Source: JAEUUM01 sp038326165 (GTDB taxonomy: Bacteria > Bacteroidota > Bacteroidia > Chitinophagales > Saprospiraceae). Taken from it: a stretch of 64,000 nt of DNA. Of this stretch, positions 35,640 to 44,726 are shown piece by piece (the stretch's first letter is position 1; the number at the start of each line of letters is the position of its first letter). The notes below the pieces were generated by a model. The model was not told the DNA's origin. It did no database searches and saw only the letters and a list, made by a program, of their open reading frames with translations. A program made the position numbers and the translations under genes. Location of the stretch: positions 1 through 64,000 of the forward strand of contig JBBQJT010000006.1 of NCBI GenBank assembly GCA_038326165.1, read 5' to 3'.

Positions 35640-35774
35640 TTATCTAAAAAGTAGCTTGTTAATACGTTTAAAGCGGTCATATTGTTGTGGAGTCATTAGA
35701 TGAAACCATGAAAAATATCTGTTTGCCGCGTTGGCAAAATAACACCAGTTGGTGCGATCTACCACCTCAATCAC
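35640..35774 (-). CDS. Possible 44-aa small protein ahead of the BatA-like gene
   Basis: On the leftward strand an open frame runs from a GTG at 35774 to a TAA at 35640-35642, 3 bp before the BatA ATG. The peptide begins VIEVVDRTNWCYFANAANRY and continues FSWFHLMTPQQYDRFKRIN, ending KLLFR. Its composition (aromatic, basic, a plausible amphipathic helix MTPQQYDRFKRINKLL) looks like protein rather than noise, and the close spacing to the next gene suggests coupling. No ATG start is present and a stop lies 18 bp upstream of the GTG, so it could also be the remnant of a longer gene. I know no family. Confidence 0.4.
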   Translation of the reverse strand: MIEVVDRTNWCYFANAANRYFSWFHLMTPQQYDRFKRINKLLFR

Positions 35775-35845
35775 TGATTTATGAAAGCGTGATTTAGCTT
35801 AACTAGAAATACAACATTGAAATCATTAAGTTTCATAGTTGTTGA

Positions 35846-37540
35846 CTACTTGATAATTTTGCCGTTGAATACTACCATAAGTACCTTGGTGTCAGGGACA
35901 GTTGAAACCTCACACGTCAATAAGTTTCTGTCAAGCACTACTAAATCTGCATATTTTCCCGCAATCAAACTCCCGGTATTTTGTTCTGTAAATGAAGCAT
36001 AGGCATTCCATATTGTATAACTCAACAAAGCCTCCCTTCTGGTCATACATTGTTCAGGATTAAATGAAACTTGCGTCTTCGGTATGATTCGGGTCATTGC
36101 TGCGTAGATACTTGCAAATGGATTAACTGACTCTACCGGAGCATCAGTTCCGTTGGCTAATTTCACGCCATTATCCAACATGGTTCTCCATGCGTATGAT
36201 GTTCTTTTAGCCCTCTCTTCGCCTAGTCGAATATTTACAAAAGCAGCATCTGAGGTGCAATGAACAGTCTGCATGCTTGCGATCACCCCAAGTTGTGCAA
36301 ACCGAATAAAATCGCTGGTGTCAACATGCTGCGCGTGCTCTATTCTCCAACGCAGGTCATTGTTTGGTCTGCTTCCGTTTACAGATTCATAAAGATCCAA
36401 GACCGTTCTGTTGGCTCTGTCACCAATTGCATGGATACACAATTGCATATTTTTATTTTTGGCAATATCTGCCATTTTTTTCAAGTCGTAAATACTAGTT
36501 ACCACTTGCCCCATGTGGTCTTTTTTGTCATTGTACGGTTTCAACAATGCAGCACCATAATTTCCCAAGGCACCATCGGCATAAGCCTTAAAAGCACGGC
36601 ATTGAAGTAAATTATCTTTTTGGTCGAAGTAGGGAAGTGGGGAACTGTACCTCGGTATTGCAATCAAATCATCACGAATCATCAGCCATGATCTAAAATT
36701 TTTTAGAGTTTTTTCGCTGTAAGCTCTTTTATAGAAATCCAATTGCTTCAGAGTTACTCCTGCATCAGTGAATGAAGTTATCCCATATTGGGTCAGCTCT
36801 TCTTGCGCAGCTAAAACATACCTTAACCAATGCTGATATTCTTGTTCAGTTGTTTCTGAAACCAGCAATAAACTCTTGGCCAAATAAATCAGATCCATTG
36901 CATTTTCTTCCAACACACCAGTAAGATTTCCTTCGTTATCACGGAGGATTCTTCCTCCTTCCGGGTCTTTTGTATCTTGAGTAACGCCCGCAGCCTTCAG
37001 AGCAAATTGGTTTGCAATCAAGGCATGACCACTTGCATGCGACAAAACAACAGGTCGGTCAGGACATATTTCATTCAAACATTTGTTGGTAGGATAGCCC
37101 TCAACAATATCTTGAGGCAGTTTATCCCATTTTTCTTGGTGCCAACCTCTTCCAGATATCCAGTTATCACCTGGGTGCTTCAATTTATATTGGGTCAATG
37201 CTTCACAAGCAGTTTCCCATGAATTTGAGTTTAAAAGATTAATTTCAAATAAATTTGATCCAATGCCCAATAGGTGCCCATGACCCTCTATCAATCCCGG
37301 CATAACGAACTTGCCTTCCAGATTGATCATTTTGGTTTCGGTGCACTTAAAAGCTTTCATTTCCTCATAACTTCCCACAGCTATGATTTTACCTTCCTTA
37401 TTAATGGCAATCGATTCATATTCAGTTGCATCCTTGGCAGCAGTGAATATGACACCATTGTACATAATGATTGTTCCACATTGAGCAAATAATTGGATGC
37501 TTGTGCAGCAATATAAAAAGAATAAAAGGATATTTTTCAT
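35846..37540 (-). CDS. Amidohydrolase family protein (YtcJ-like), secreted
   Basis: This 564-aa protein has a signal peptide (LLFFLYCCTSIQLFAQCG) and a metal-dependent amidohydrolase fold of the amidohydrolase-3 type. The N-terminal metal motif is MPGLIEGHGHLLG near residue 80. AYADGALGNYGAALLKPY supplies the bridging region, CIHAIGDRANRTVLDLYES and WRIEHAQHVDTSDF give further metal His residues, and LANGTDAPVESVNPFASIY carries the last catalytic Asp. Substrates of YtcJ-like enzymes are mostly unknown. A -7 element (TACCTTTG) precedes it. It is transcribed leftward after the two-receiver gene. Confidence 0.88.
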   Translation of the reverse strand: MKNILLFFLYCCTSIQLFAQCGTIIMYNGVIFTAAKDATEYESIAINKEGKIIAVGSYEEMKAFKCTETKMINLEGKFVMPGLIEGHGHLLGIGSNLFEINLLNSNSWETACEALTQYKLKHPGDNWISGRGWHQEKWDKLPQDIVEGYPTNKCLNEICPDRPVVLSHASGHALIANQFALKAAGVTQDTKDPEGGRILRDNEGNLTGVLEENAMDLIYLAKSLLLVSETTEQEYQHWLRYVLAAQEELTQYGITSFTDAGVTLKQLDFYKRAYSEKTLKNFRSWLMIRDDLIAIPRYSSPLPYFDQKDNLLQCRAFKAYADGALGNYGAALLKPYNDKKDHMGQVVTSIYDLKKMADIAKNKNMQLCIHAIGDRANRTVLDLYESVNGSRPNNDLRWRIEHAQHVDTSDFIRFAQLGVIASMQTVHCTSDAAFVNIRLGEERAKRTSYAWRTMLDNGVKLANGTDAPVESVNPFASIYAAMTRIIPKTQVSFNPEQCMTRREALLSYTIWNAYASFTEQNTGSLIAGKYADLVVLDRNLLTCEVSTVPDTKVLMVVFNGKIIK

Positions 37541-37564
37541 AAAGGTTTAAACATTTACCTTGTT

Positions 37565-37572
37565 CAAAGGTA
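37565..37572 (-). promoter_or_regulatory. -7 promoter element (TACCTTTG) of the amidohydrolase gene
   Basis: An exact leftward TAnnTTTG lies 24 bp before the ATG at 37540, in the short gap after the two-receiver gene. No TTG is seen at -33. Confidence 0.45.
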
Positions 37573-37577
37573 CAATG

Positions 37578-39476
37578 TTAAGCCTTTGTTACAGTTTCAG
37601 CTGTGTAGATATATTTATCAACCATAGTTTTTATGTTGTCCAATTTAATTGGCTTGCTAATTATTTCCTTGATTTGTGTATTCGAACCGATTTTGTGCGA
37701 TTCGGGACTTAGATCAGCAGTCATTGCAACTACTACTCCAGGATAATTTAGGGGCAATTTTCTTGATGTTTCAAAGCCATTGAGCCCTGGCATTTGAATG
37801 TCCATTAAAATTAGGCTATAATCATTTTCATGAAATAGTTCAATAGCTTTCAGTCCACCAGCAGCCTCGTCTATTTTTGCTTCAGGATACAACTGTTGGA
37901 TGATTTTTTTGATAGCCATTCTTTGGATGAAATGATCGTCAACAATGAGGAAGGATAAACTTTCATTTACAAAAGATTCTTGTTTCAGAGCCGGACTCTT
38001 TGACCGAATCTCAATTGGCCAGTTAAGTTGAATTGTTTTCCCTCTTTGCAATAATGTCAAGTTACCATCGATGGAATCCATTAATTCATTGCAAATCGGT
38101 AAGATAGATTCATTTTTCAACAACCAACTCCTCAAAATATTATCTGCAAAATCATTCTTTTCTGTTTTTTTCTTTAGCTGTGCCTGATCAACTGGGTGGC
38201 TTAATCTGAATTCAATTCTCCCTTTTTCAATCAGTTTTACTGTTGGAGAGGGCAATATTATCTGAATTTCACTAATGGGAATTTGGTTTTTATCAAGAAA
38301 TCCAACAAGCATTTTGACAGTAGTAAGTAAGCCATGACTATTCATCCCCCAAACAGTGTTGCCCACCGCATTGTCAAAATCTAAATTTATCTTGCAGGAA
38401 TGGGTGCGTAAAATGGAATTTAAGGGGGATAAAAAATCGCGAGGAATCAACTGAATCTTATTATTTGGCATAGATTTTATCAAGCTACTCAAACCATTCA
38501 ACTCCGAATTTAATGCGGACATTTCACCAAGTATTTGATTGGAAATTATCTTTTGGTTGACGTTGATGTCTTCTTGATCTAGCCATTCATTGAGTTGACT
38601 GAACAATTGTGTTTGAGAATTCAATTCAAAAGAAATACTATTGAAAACATTACCTATCAATTCATGATGAGCTTGATTTGTAATCTTTTTTGAAGTCGCC
38701 ATGCGATCCGAATCCAATGCAATGGTACCCGACAAAGTTAGCGCAGAACCTAAAGTAGTGAGTTGTTTTTGTAAAATAAGTGTTTGAACTGCTTTTTTGT
38801 TGGTTGTTAATACAACCTCTAAAGTGTTGTTTCCATCATTGTGACTGACTGTTTCGAACCATTTTCGGATAAGTTCTTGTTGGTTGAGATCAAACAGTGA
38901 ACAGAAATTCAGTAAGTTTTGCTCCTTGGGACCATGATAAATGCCAAGAATCTTGGAACTGATTTCAGACCAAGACATATTATTTGATACCAAATCCAAA
39001 CTCCAAGTGCCGATATTTGAAATAACTAATGCCGTTTGCTGAACTTCATTGATTGCTTGAATGAAATTACATTCGTCTTGAAGTTTTAATAAAAGCTGCT
39101 GTCTGGCGATGGCATTATTAATAGCCCTTATTAAGATATCTTCATTGAGTTGACTTTTAATCAAATAATCCTGAGCTCCTGCCTTAATACTTTGTGTTTC
39201 AATAATTACATTTCTATTGCTAGTTAAAACGATAAAAGGTATTTTAGTATTGATTTGTAGTATCTTTTGGATGGATTTGTACCCAACGCTATCTGCCAAC
39301 CCTAAATCCAGAAGCAAAACATCAAATGCTCTATCACTCAGTAATTCTTGTGCCTCGTATATTGAATCGGCGTACATCAAAGTAACTTTTACATTGCTGT
39401 TCCCAAGTATTTCTTTTACCAGGATTCGATCGACTTTATTGTCTTCAATGTGTAATATGTTAAGTTTTGGATGCAT
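37578..39476 (-). CDS. Two-receiver signalling protein with a degenerate kinase-like core
   Basis: This 632-aa protein has a receiver domain at each end. The first (about 5-125) has ILHIEDNKVDRILV, the phospho-Asp in DVLLLDLGLADSVG and the Lys in AQDYLIKSQL. The second (about 505-625) has LSFLIVDDHFIQRMA, SLILMDIQMPGLNGFE and ISKPIKLD. Between them is a PAS-like section (VISNIGTWSLDLVSNNMSWS) and a helical DHp-like part (NQAHHELIGNVFNSISFEL, a possible His). The place where an HATPase domain should be (about 340-430) lacks recognisable N, G1 and G2 boxes. It may be a kinase-dead scaffold or a diverged kinase. The following small receiver gene lies 22 bp upstream on the same strand. Confidence 0.82.
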   Translation of the reverse strand: MHPKLNILHIEDNKVDRILVKEILGNSNVKVTLMYADSIYEAQELLSDRAFDVLLLDLGLADSVGYKSIQKILQINTKIPFIVLTSNRNVIIETQSIKAGAQDYLIKSQLNEDILIRAINNAIARQQLLLKLQDECNFIQAINEVQQTALVISNIGTWSLDLVSNNMSWSEISSKILGIYHGPKEQNLLNFCSLFDLNQQELIRKWFETVSHNDGNNTLEVVLTTNKKAVQTLILQKQLTTLGSALTLSGTIALDSDRMATSKKITNQAHHELIGNVFNSISFELNSQTQLFSQLNEWLDQEDINVNQKIISNQILGEMSALNSELNGLSSLIKSMPNNKIQLIPRDFLSPLNSILRTHSCKINLDFDNAVGNTVWGMNSHGLLTTVKMLVGFLDKNQIPISEIQIILPSPTVKLIEKGRIEFRLSHPVDQAQLKKKTEKNDFADNILRSWLLKNESILPICNELMDSIDGNLTLLQRGKTIQLNWPIEIRSKSPALKQESFVNESLSFLIVDDHFIQRMAIKKIIQQLYPEAKIDEAAGGLKAIELFHENDYSLILMDIQMPGLNGFETSRKLPLNYPGVVVAMTADLSPESHKIGSNTQIKEIISKPIKLDNIKTMVDKYIYTAETVTKA

Positions 39477-39498
39477 GTTTGATTGTTGTTCTGGTCAA

Positions 39499-39933
39499 TC
39501 AGCTGGTTAAACTGGCATGTTCAAACCAGTATTGAGATATTGACTTTATTAGCACTGAAAACACATCAAAATCAAGTGGTTTCGAAAAATAACTATTGGC
39601 ATGGTGCTCATAACACCATAAAATATCAGATTGAGATTTAGAAGTTGAGAGAATTAAAACGGGAATTACACTCAAAGTCGGATCATCTTTGAGTACTTTC
39701 AATATTTCTTTGCCACTTTTTTTAGGCAAATTCAAATCAAGTAATATTAAGTGAGGTTTTGGAACATCTGCATAAGGTGGGGTCTGAAATAAAAACTTTA
39801 TAGCTTCCTCACCATCGGTAGCAACGAATAGTTCATCCGAAATTCCAGCATTATAGAATGCCTCTCTAGCTAGACGTATGTCCCCTGGATTGTCTTCAAC
39901 CAGAAGAATATTGATGTTGTTTCCTTTTAGCAT
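39499..39933 (-). CDS. Stand-alone response regulator receiver (Rcp1-like)
   Basis: Starting at the ATG at 39933 the protein has 144 residues and is a single receiver domain. It opens with INILLVEDNPGDIRLAREAF, has the phospho-acceptor in PHLILLDLNLPKKSGKEIL, and the conserved Lys in NSYFSKPLDFD. There is no output domain. The VEDNPGDIRL and DLNLPKKSGKE segments are typical of Rcp1-like partners of hybrid kinases or phytochromes. It lies directly upstream of the two-receiver gene and is probably cotranscribed with it. A longer in-frame start at 39969 adds 12 residues without domain features. Confidence 0.9.
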   Translation of the reverse strand: MLKGNNINILLVEDNPGDIRLAREAFYNAGISDELFVATDGEEAIKFLFQTPPYADVPKPHLILLDLNLPKKSGKEILKVLKDDPTLSVIPVLILSTSKSQSDILWCYEHHANSYFSKPLDFDVFSVLIKSISQYWFEHASLTS

Positions 39934-39989
39934 GTCTAATTTTATTTTCAAAAGTCGAAAAAGTGTCACAGAGTATAATCTGTTTGTTC

Positions 39990-39997
39990 TACTTTTG
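39990..39997 (+). promoter_or_regulatory. -7 promoter element (TACTTTTG) of the prenyl synthase gene
   Basis: An exact TAnnTTTG lies 16 bp before the ATG at 40013, in a divergent gap with the response regulator. Confidence 0.5.
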
Positions 39998-40012
39998 AGC
40001 TACTTTAGTTCT

Positions 40013-40990
40013 ATGCAAACATTTAGCCAACTTTTATCAAAGCTCGATTTATTTCTCTCAAATGCCCAATGGCCAGAAGAAATTCCTCAATTGTATGAGC
40101 CATTGAGCTATTTTATGACTTTGCCAGCAAAAAGGGTAAGGCCAGTATCTCTTTTATTATCCTACCAATTGTTTCATGAAAATATTGAACCTGCTTTGCC
40201 GCTAGCCAAAGCAATAGAATGGTTTCATAATTTCACGTTGATACATGACGATATTATGGATCAAGCTCCACTGCGAAGAGGTTTGCCTACGGTACACGAA
40301 AAGTATGGGCAGAACACTGCTATATTGTCTGGTGATGTTCTACTAATCAAAGTTTATGAATTGATAGTTGACTCCATACCCAGTGAATTGCTGTCACAAG
40401 TAATGACATGTTTTAACCGAGTTGCTATTGACGTATGTGAAGGACAGCAATTGGATATGAACTATGAAAACATCTCAGAAGTTTCAAAATTGGAGTACAC
40501 CAACATGATAAGATTGAAAACAGCAGTATTGTTGGGCGCTTCGATCAAAATGGGTGCAATACTTGCTGCTGCTCCGAGTAAGGATGCAGAAAATTTATAC
40601 GATTTTGGTACTGAACTAGGGCTTGCGTTTCAGATCCAGGATGATTATCTGGACGTGTTTGGCAATCCCAATAAAGTAGGGAAACAAGCTGGAGGTGACA
40701 TTATACAGTGCAAAAAAGGTGCACCTTTTATTGCTGCTCTAGACATGCTAAGCGGACAGGAACGTGAAAAATTTATTTCTGAGTATTTGGATACAAGTCA
40801 AGCTCCTGCAGCAAAGGTGAAAGTGGTTTTAGACAGACTTCATGGGATGGGAGTTGAAGATACAGTTAATAAATGGAAACAAGAACACCAAGACAAGGCA
40901 ATGCACAGTCTGAAAAACATATCATTTTCTGAACAGCAAAAATTGCCATTGATGCAATTTGCAGAAATGTTACTGGCCAGAGAAAGTTGA
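40013..40990 (+). CDS. Polyprenyl (farnesyl/geranylgeranyl-type) diphosphate synthase
   Basis: The ATG at 40013 gives a 325-aa trans-prenyltransferase that adds isopentenyl diphosphate units to an allylic diphosphate. The first Asp-rich motif is in FTLIHDDIMDQAPLRRG near residue 84, and the second in FQIQDDYLDVFGNPNKVGK near residue 210. The AKRVRP segment upstream binds diphosphate. Residues before the first motif (WFHNFTLI) include a bulky Phe, compatible with a short product, but product length cannot be fixed. A longer in-frame start at 39878 would overlap the divergent receiver gene and is rejected. Its 3' end overlaps the convergent GNAT gene by 21 bp. Confidence 0.9.
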   Translation: MQTFSQLLSKLDLFLSNAQWPEEIPQLYEPLSYFMTLPAKRVRPVSLLLSYQLFHENIEPALPLAKAIEWFHNFTLIHDDIMDQAPLRRGLPTVHEKYGQNTAILSGDVLLIKVYELIVDSIPSELLSQVMTCFNRVAIDVCEGQQLDMNYENISEVSKLEYTNMIRLKTAVLLGASIKMGAILAAAPSKDAENLYDFGTELGLAFQIQDDYLDVFGNPNKVGKQAGGDIIQCKKGAPFIAALDMLSGQEREKFISEYLDTSQAPAAKVKVVLDRLHGMGVEDTVNKWKQEHQDKAMHSLKNISFSEQQKLPLMQFAEMLLARES

Positions 40991-41440
40991 TTGGCTAGAT
41001 AAAAGTATTTTAACATTCCACCAGTCTTTTTCTACTCTTGCACCCTTTTTGAGGTAAAAATCCACAGCAGGAGTATTCCAGTCCAAAACTTGCCATTTTA
41101 CCAATTTGCAATTCGCTTCTATGGCCGTTTGAAGAAAATGTTTTAGAAGTTCATCACCAATTCCTTGACCTCTAAATGATTCTGTAACGATTAAATCTTC
41201 GAGATACATCATTTTTCCTTTCCAGGTAGAATAAGCAACATGGAACAATGCCATTCCAATAATTCTGCCATCTGATTCTGCAACAATTGTGTCAAAAGTG
41301 CCATTTTCCCAATCATTTAGCATCATTTCAGCAGTATTACTAACTTGTTCTGGAGCCCTTTCAAATGTTGCAAGTTCATAAACAAGTGAAAATATTTCAT
41401 GAAAATCCGAAGTTTTTGCGCCTCTGTATAAAGTATTCAC
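40970..41440 (-). CDS. GNAT family N-acetyltransferase
   Basis: This 156-aa enzyme has the GNAT acetyl-CoA motif A: DLIVTESFRGQGIGDELLKH near residue 85, and motif B in VDFYLKKGARVEKDWWNVK. The overall layout (N-terminal FHEIFSLVYELATFERAPEQ, MYLEDL) resembles the diamine/thialysine acetyltransferase branch, but the acceptor is unknown. The start at 41440 is GTG; there is no nearby ATG in frame. Its last 21 bp overlap the end of the convergent prenyl synthase gene. Confidence 0.88.
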   Translation of the reverse strand: MNTLYRGAKTSDFHEIFSLVYELATFERAPEQVSNTAEMMLNDWENGTFDTIVAESDGRIIGMALFHVAYSTWKGKMMYLEDLIVTESFRGQGIGDELLKHFLQTAIEANCKLVKWQVLDWNTPAVDFYLKKGARVEKDWWNVKILLSSQSTFSGQ

Positions 41441-41482
41441 GATGTAAAATTAAAAATAATTCACTTTTTTTCATCTCCCCCT

Positions 41483-41512
41483 TTGACAATGTCCAAGATA
41501 ATTCTATCTTTG
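41483..41512 (+). promoter_or_regulatory. Promoter of the ribosomal run: TTG, 19-bp spacer, TATCTTTG
   Basis: TTG at 41483-41485 and an exact TAnnTTTG at 41505-41512, followed by CA, give the expected -33/-7 geometry. The leader to rpsL would be about 100 nt. It contains a 6-bp inverted repeat (AAGAGT at 41534, ACTCTT at 41553) that could be a regulatory hairpin. Confidence 0.7.
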
Positions 41513-41619
41513 CATTCGCTTTCAAAAGAGGGGAAGAGTATTTTAATGCTAAACTCTTGATTAATAAGCGAAAACATAAAATAACACACTGATTTAGAAT
41601 AGCTAACGCACCAGTCTTT

Positions 41620-41994
41620 ATGCCAACTATCAACCAGTTAGTCCGAAAAGGTAGAACGGACGTCATTATCAAGAGTAAGTCAAGAGCATTGGCTTCATGT
41701 CCTCAGAAACGAGGAGTATGCACTCGTGTATATACGACGACACCTAAAAAACCTAACTCTGCACTACGTAAAGTAGCTAAAGTTAGATTGACAAACTCTT
41801 TCGAAGTAATCGCTTATATCCCTGGAGAGGGACATAATTTGCAGGAACACTCAATTGTTTTGATCAGAGGTGGTCGTGTTAAAGATCTTCCAGGTGTGCG
41901 TTACACCATTGTAAGAGGTGCTTTGGACACAGCAGGTGTTAATAATAGAAAAAAGAGTCGTTCTAAGTACGGCACTAAGAAACCTAAAAAATAA
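41620..41994 (+). CDS. rpsL: 30S ribosomal protein S12
   Basis: This 124-aa protein sits at the decoding centre. It has the usual PTINQLVRKGR start, TPKKPNSALRKVAKVRLTN with the wild-type Lys in PKKPNS (no streptomycin-resistance change there), and HNLQEHSIVLIRGGRVKDLP with GVRYTIVRGALDTAGV. First gene of the ribosomal run, 28 bp before rpsG. Confidence 0.98.
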   Translation: MPTINQLVRKGRTDVIIKSKSRALASCPQKRGVCTRVYTTTPKKPNSALRKVAKVRLTNSFEVIAYIPGEGHNLQEHSIVLIRGGRVKDLPGVRYTIVRGALDTAGVNNRKKSRSKYGTKKPKK

Positions 41995-42022
41995 ACTTTA
42001 ACTCGAATAGCAGTTTAGCAGA

Positions 42023-42490
42023 ATGAGAAAAAGGAAGCCAAAATTAAGAGTAATTATTCCGGATCCGCAATATTCAGATCCAATGGTTACGCAGTTTGTA
42101 AATAACCTGATGTGGGACGGTAAGAAATCTACTTCCTTCCAAATTTTTTATGATGCAATGAATATTGTACGTGAAAAGAGTGGAGAAGAGGAACTAGCGG
42201 TTTGGAAACGTGCCCTAAACAATGTAATGCCTCAAGTAGAAGTGCGCAGTAAGCGTGTTGGAGGTGCTACATTTCAGATTCCTACTGAGATCAGAGCCAA
42301 ACGTAAAATATCTATGGGTATGAAATGGATGGTAAGATTCTCCCGCTCTCGAAGTGGGAAAGGAATGGCTGATAAGTTAGCAAATGAAATTCTTGCAGCA
42401 AGCCGAAATGAAGGTGCAGCTGTGAAACGTAAAGAAGAAATGCACAAAATGGCGGAAGCCAATAGAGCATTTGCAAGTTTTAAAATGTAA
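42023..42490 (+). CDS. rpsG: 30S ribosomal protein S7
   Basis: This 155-aa protein nucleates assembly of the 30S head. Visible marks are MRKRKPKLR, FVNNLMWDGKKSTSFQIFYD, NVMPQVEVRSKRVGGATFQI and EEMHKMAEANRAFASF at the end. It lies between rpsL and fusA with short gaps of 28 and 34 bp. Confidence 0.98.
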   Translation: MRKRKPKLRVIIPDPQYSDPMVTQFVNNLMWDGKKSTSFQIFYDAMNIVREKSGEEELAVWKRALNNVMPQVEVRSKRVGGATFQIPTEIRAKRKISMGMKWMVRFSRSRSGKGMADKLANEILAASRNEGAAVKRKEEMHKMAEANRAFASFKM

Positions 42491-42524
42491 TTCTGTCCCT
42501 AAATAATATCACACCAATACAGTC

Positions 42525-44657
42525 ATGGCAACAGACTTAAAATTTACCAGAAATATTGGAATCGCTGCTCACATTGATGCAGGAAAGACCACTACTACCG
42601 AGAGAATTCTATATTACACTGGAGTTTCTCACAAAATCGGTGAAGTACACGATGGTGCGGCTACAATGGACTGGATGGAGCAAGAGCAAGAAAGAGGTAT
42701 CACAATTACTTCTGCTGCCACTAAGTGCCAATGGTCTATTGGTGATCAGGAATATGATTTCAATATAATCGATACTCCTGGGCACGTTGATTTTACTGTT
42801 GAAGTAAACAGATCTTTGCGTGTATTGGATGGTTTGATGTTTTTGTTTTCTGCAGTTGATGGTGTAGAACCACAATCTGAAACAAACTGGCGTTTGGCTG
42901 ATAACTATAATGTCCCTCGTATTGCCTTTGTAAATAAGATGGACCGTTCAGGAGCTGATTTCTTCATGGTTGTAAATGACATGAAAGAAAAGTTAGGTTC
43001 AAACGCAATACCTCTTCAAGTACCACTTGGTGCAGAAGAGAATTTCAAAGGTGTTGTTGATTTGGTTTCTGGCAAAGCGATCGAGTGGAACGAGGCTGAT
43101 AATGGAATGACTTTCAAGGAAGTTGCAATCCCAGCTGATTTGGTTGAAGTGGTAAATGAATACCGCGCTAAGTTGGTAGAGGAAGTTGCAGGTTATGATG
43201 AGACTCTGATGGAAAAGTTTTTTGTAGATCCTGAGTCCATCACTGTTGAAGAAATGAGAAAAGCAATCCGTGCAGCTGTATGCGACATGAAAATGACGCC
43301 TGTGATGTGTGGATCAGCTTTCAAAAATAAAGGTGTACAAGCTTGCCTTGATGCAGTTTGTTATTTTTTACCTTCTCCTTTGGATGTAGAAGCCATTATA
43401 GGTATAGATCCAAGAACAGATAAGGAAGTATCAAGAAAACCAGATGTGAATGAGCCTTTTGCTGCTCTTGCATTTAAAATTGCAACTGATCCTTTTGTAG
43501 GTCGTTTGTGCTTCATACGTGTATATTCTGGTAAGTTAGATGCTGGTTCTTACGTTTTGAACACAAGAACTGACTCTAAAGAACGTATTTCACGTCTTTA
43601 TCAAATGCATGCCAACAAGCAGAATCCGATTGATAAAGTCGAAGCTGGAGATATATGTGCGGCAGTTGGGTTTAAAGATATCAGGACCGGAGATACGCTG
43701 TGCGCAATGGAAGCACCTATCGTTTTGGAAAGTATGGTATTCCCTGAGCCAGTAATAGGTATCGCTATTGAGCCTAAGACTCAAAAAGATTTGGATAAAT
43801 TGGGAATGGCTTTGGCAAAATTGGCTGAAGAAGATCCAACTTTCCGTGTAAAGTTTGACGAAGACACAAACCAAACAATTATCTCAGGTATGGGTGAATT
43901 ACACCTAGAGATTATCGTTGACCGTTTGAGAAGAGAATTTAAAGTTGAGTGTAACCAAGGTGCACCTCAAGTAAATTATAAAGAGACCTTAACCAAGAAA
44001 GTTACTCACCGTGAGCGTTTGAAAAAACAGTCAGGTGGATCAGGTTTGTTCGCAGACATGGAATTTGAACTAGGTCCTGCTGATGAAGATTTCTTAGAGA
44101 GTGATGACTTTAAGTCAGGCAAGAAGAAGCTACAATTCCAATGGGATATAGTAGGAGGATCAATTGATAAAAACTATGTAAAACCAATCAATGACGGTTT
44201 TGTAGCAATGATGAACAACGGTATTCTTGCAGGTTACAATATAGATTCAATGAAAGTTCGTGTGTTCGATGGTTCCATGCACGCAGTTGACTCCAAACCA
44301 ATCGCTTTTGAGTTGTGTGCTAAAGAAGGATTTAGAGCAGCGGCTAAGCAAGCGGCTCCAGTAATTCTTGAACCAATTATGAAATTAGAAGTAACATGTC
44401 CTGATGAATATACAGGTGGTGTTATCGGAGATTTAAATAGACGTCGTGGACTTATTAAAGGACAAGACAGCAGAAACAATGCGGTAATTGTAAGAGCGGA
44501 AGTTCCACTTTCTGAAATGTTCGGTTATGTAACACAGTTGCGTACCATCACATCAGGAAGAGCTAGTTCAGCTATGGAATTCTCACATTTCACTCCTGCA
44601 CCTAATGGTATTGCAAATGAAGTGATTGAAAAATCAAAAGGCGCTGTAAAGGCCTAA
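42525..44657 (+). CDS. fusA: Elongation factor G
   Basis: This 710-aa GTPase drives translocation. The G-domain shows GIAAHIDAGKTTTTERILYY, ERGITITSAATKC, NIIDTPGHVDFTVEV and FVNKMDRSGADFF. Domain II to V segments include SGMGELHLEIIVDRLRREF and YVTQLRTITSGRASSAMEFS. Length and continuity match a canonical, active EF-G. No tuf follows; rpsJ comes next after 69 bp. Confidence 0.98.
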   Translation: MATDLKFTRNIGIAAHIDAGKTTTTERILYYTGVSHKIGEVHDGAATMDWMEQEQERGITITSAATKCQWSIGDQEYDFNIIDTPGHVDFTVEVNRSLRVLDGLMFLFSAVDGVEPQSETNWRLADNYNVPRIAFVNKMDRSGADFFMVVNDMKEKLGSNAIPLQVPLGAEENFKGVVDLVSGKAIEWNEADNGMTFKEVAIPADLVEVVNEYRAKLVEEVAGYDETLMEKFFVDPESITVEEMRKAIRAAVCDMKMTPVMCGSAFKNKGVQACLDAVCYFLPSPLDVEAIIGIDPRTDKEVSRKPDVNEPFAALAFKIATDPFVGRLCFIRVYSGKLDAGSYVLNTRTDSKERISRLYQMHANKQNPIDKVEAGDICAAVGFKDIRTGDTLCAMEAPIVLESMVFPEPVIGIAIEPKTQKDLDKLGMALAKLAEEDPTFRVKFDEDTNQTIISGMGELHLEIIVDRLRREFKVECNQGAPQVNYKETLTKKVTHRERLKKQSGGSGLFADMEFELGPADEDFLESDDFKSGKKKLQFQWDIVGGSIDKNYVKPINDGFVAMMNNGILAGYNIDSMKVRVFDGSMHAVDSKPIAFELCAKEGFRAAAKQAAPVILEPIMKLEVTCPDEYTGGVIGDLNRRRGLIKGQDSRNNAVIVRAEVPLSEMFGYVTQLRTITSGRASSAMEFSHFTPAPNGIANEVIEKSKGAVKA

Positions 44658-44726
44658 ACTTTAAAAATATTCGGACTTCCAAAACGTGGAAGGCCATTAA
44701 TTGAAAATTAATTTTTGAATCAGGTT

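Noticed and set aside
35722..35754. Small palindromes (TTTGCC/GGCAAA and CACCA/TGGTG)
   Set aside because: They fall within the possible 44-aa ORF, have no T run, and are of a size expected by chance.
39878..40012. N-terminal extension of the prenyl synthase
   Set aside because: It overlaps the divergent receiver gene, has no family similarity, and a -7 element lies within it just before the ATG at 40013.
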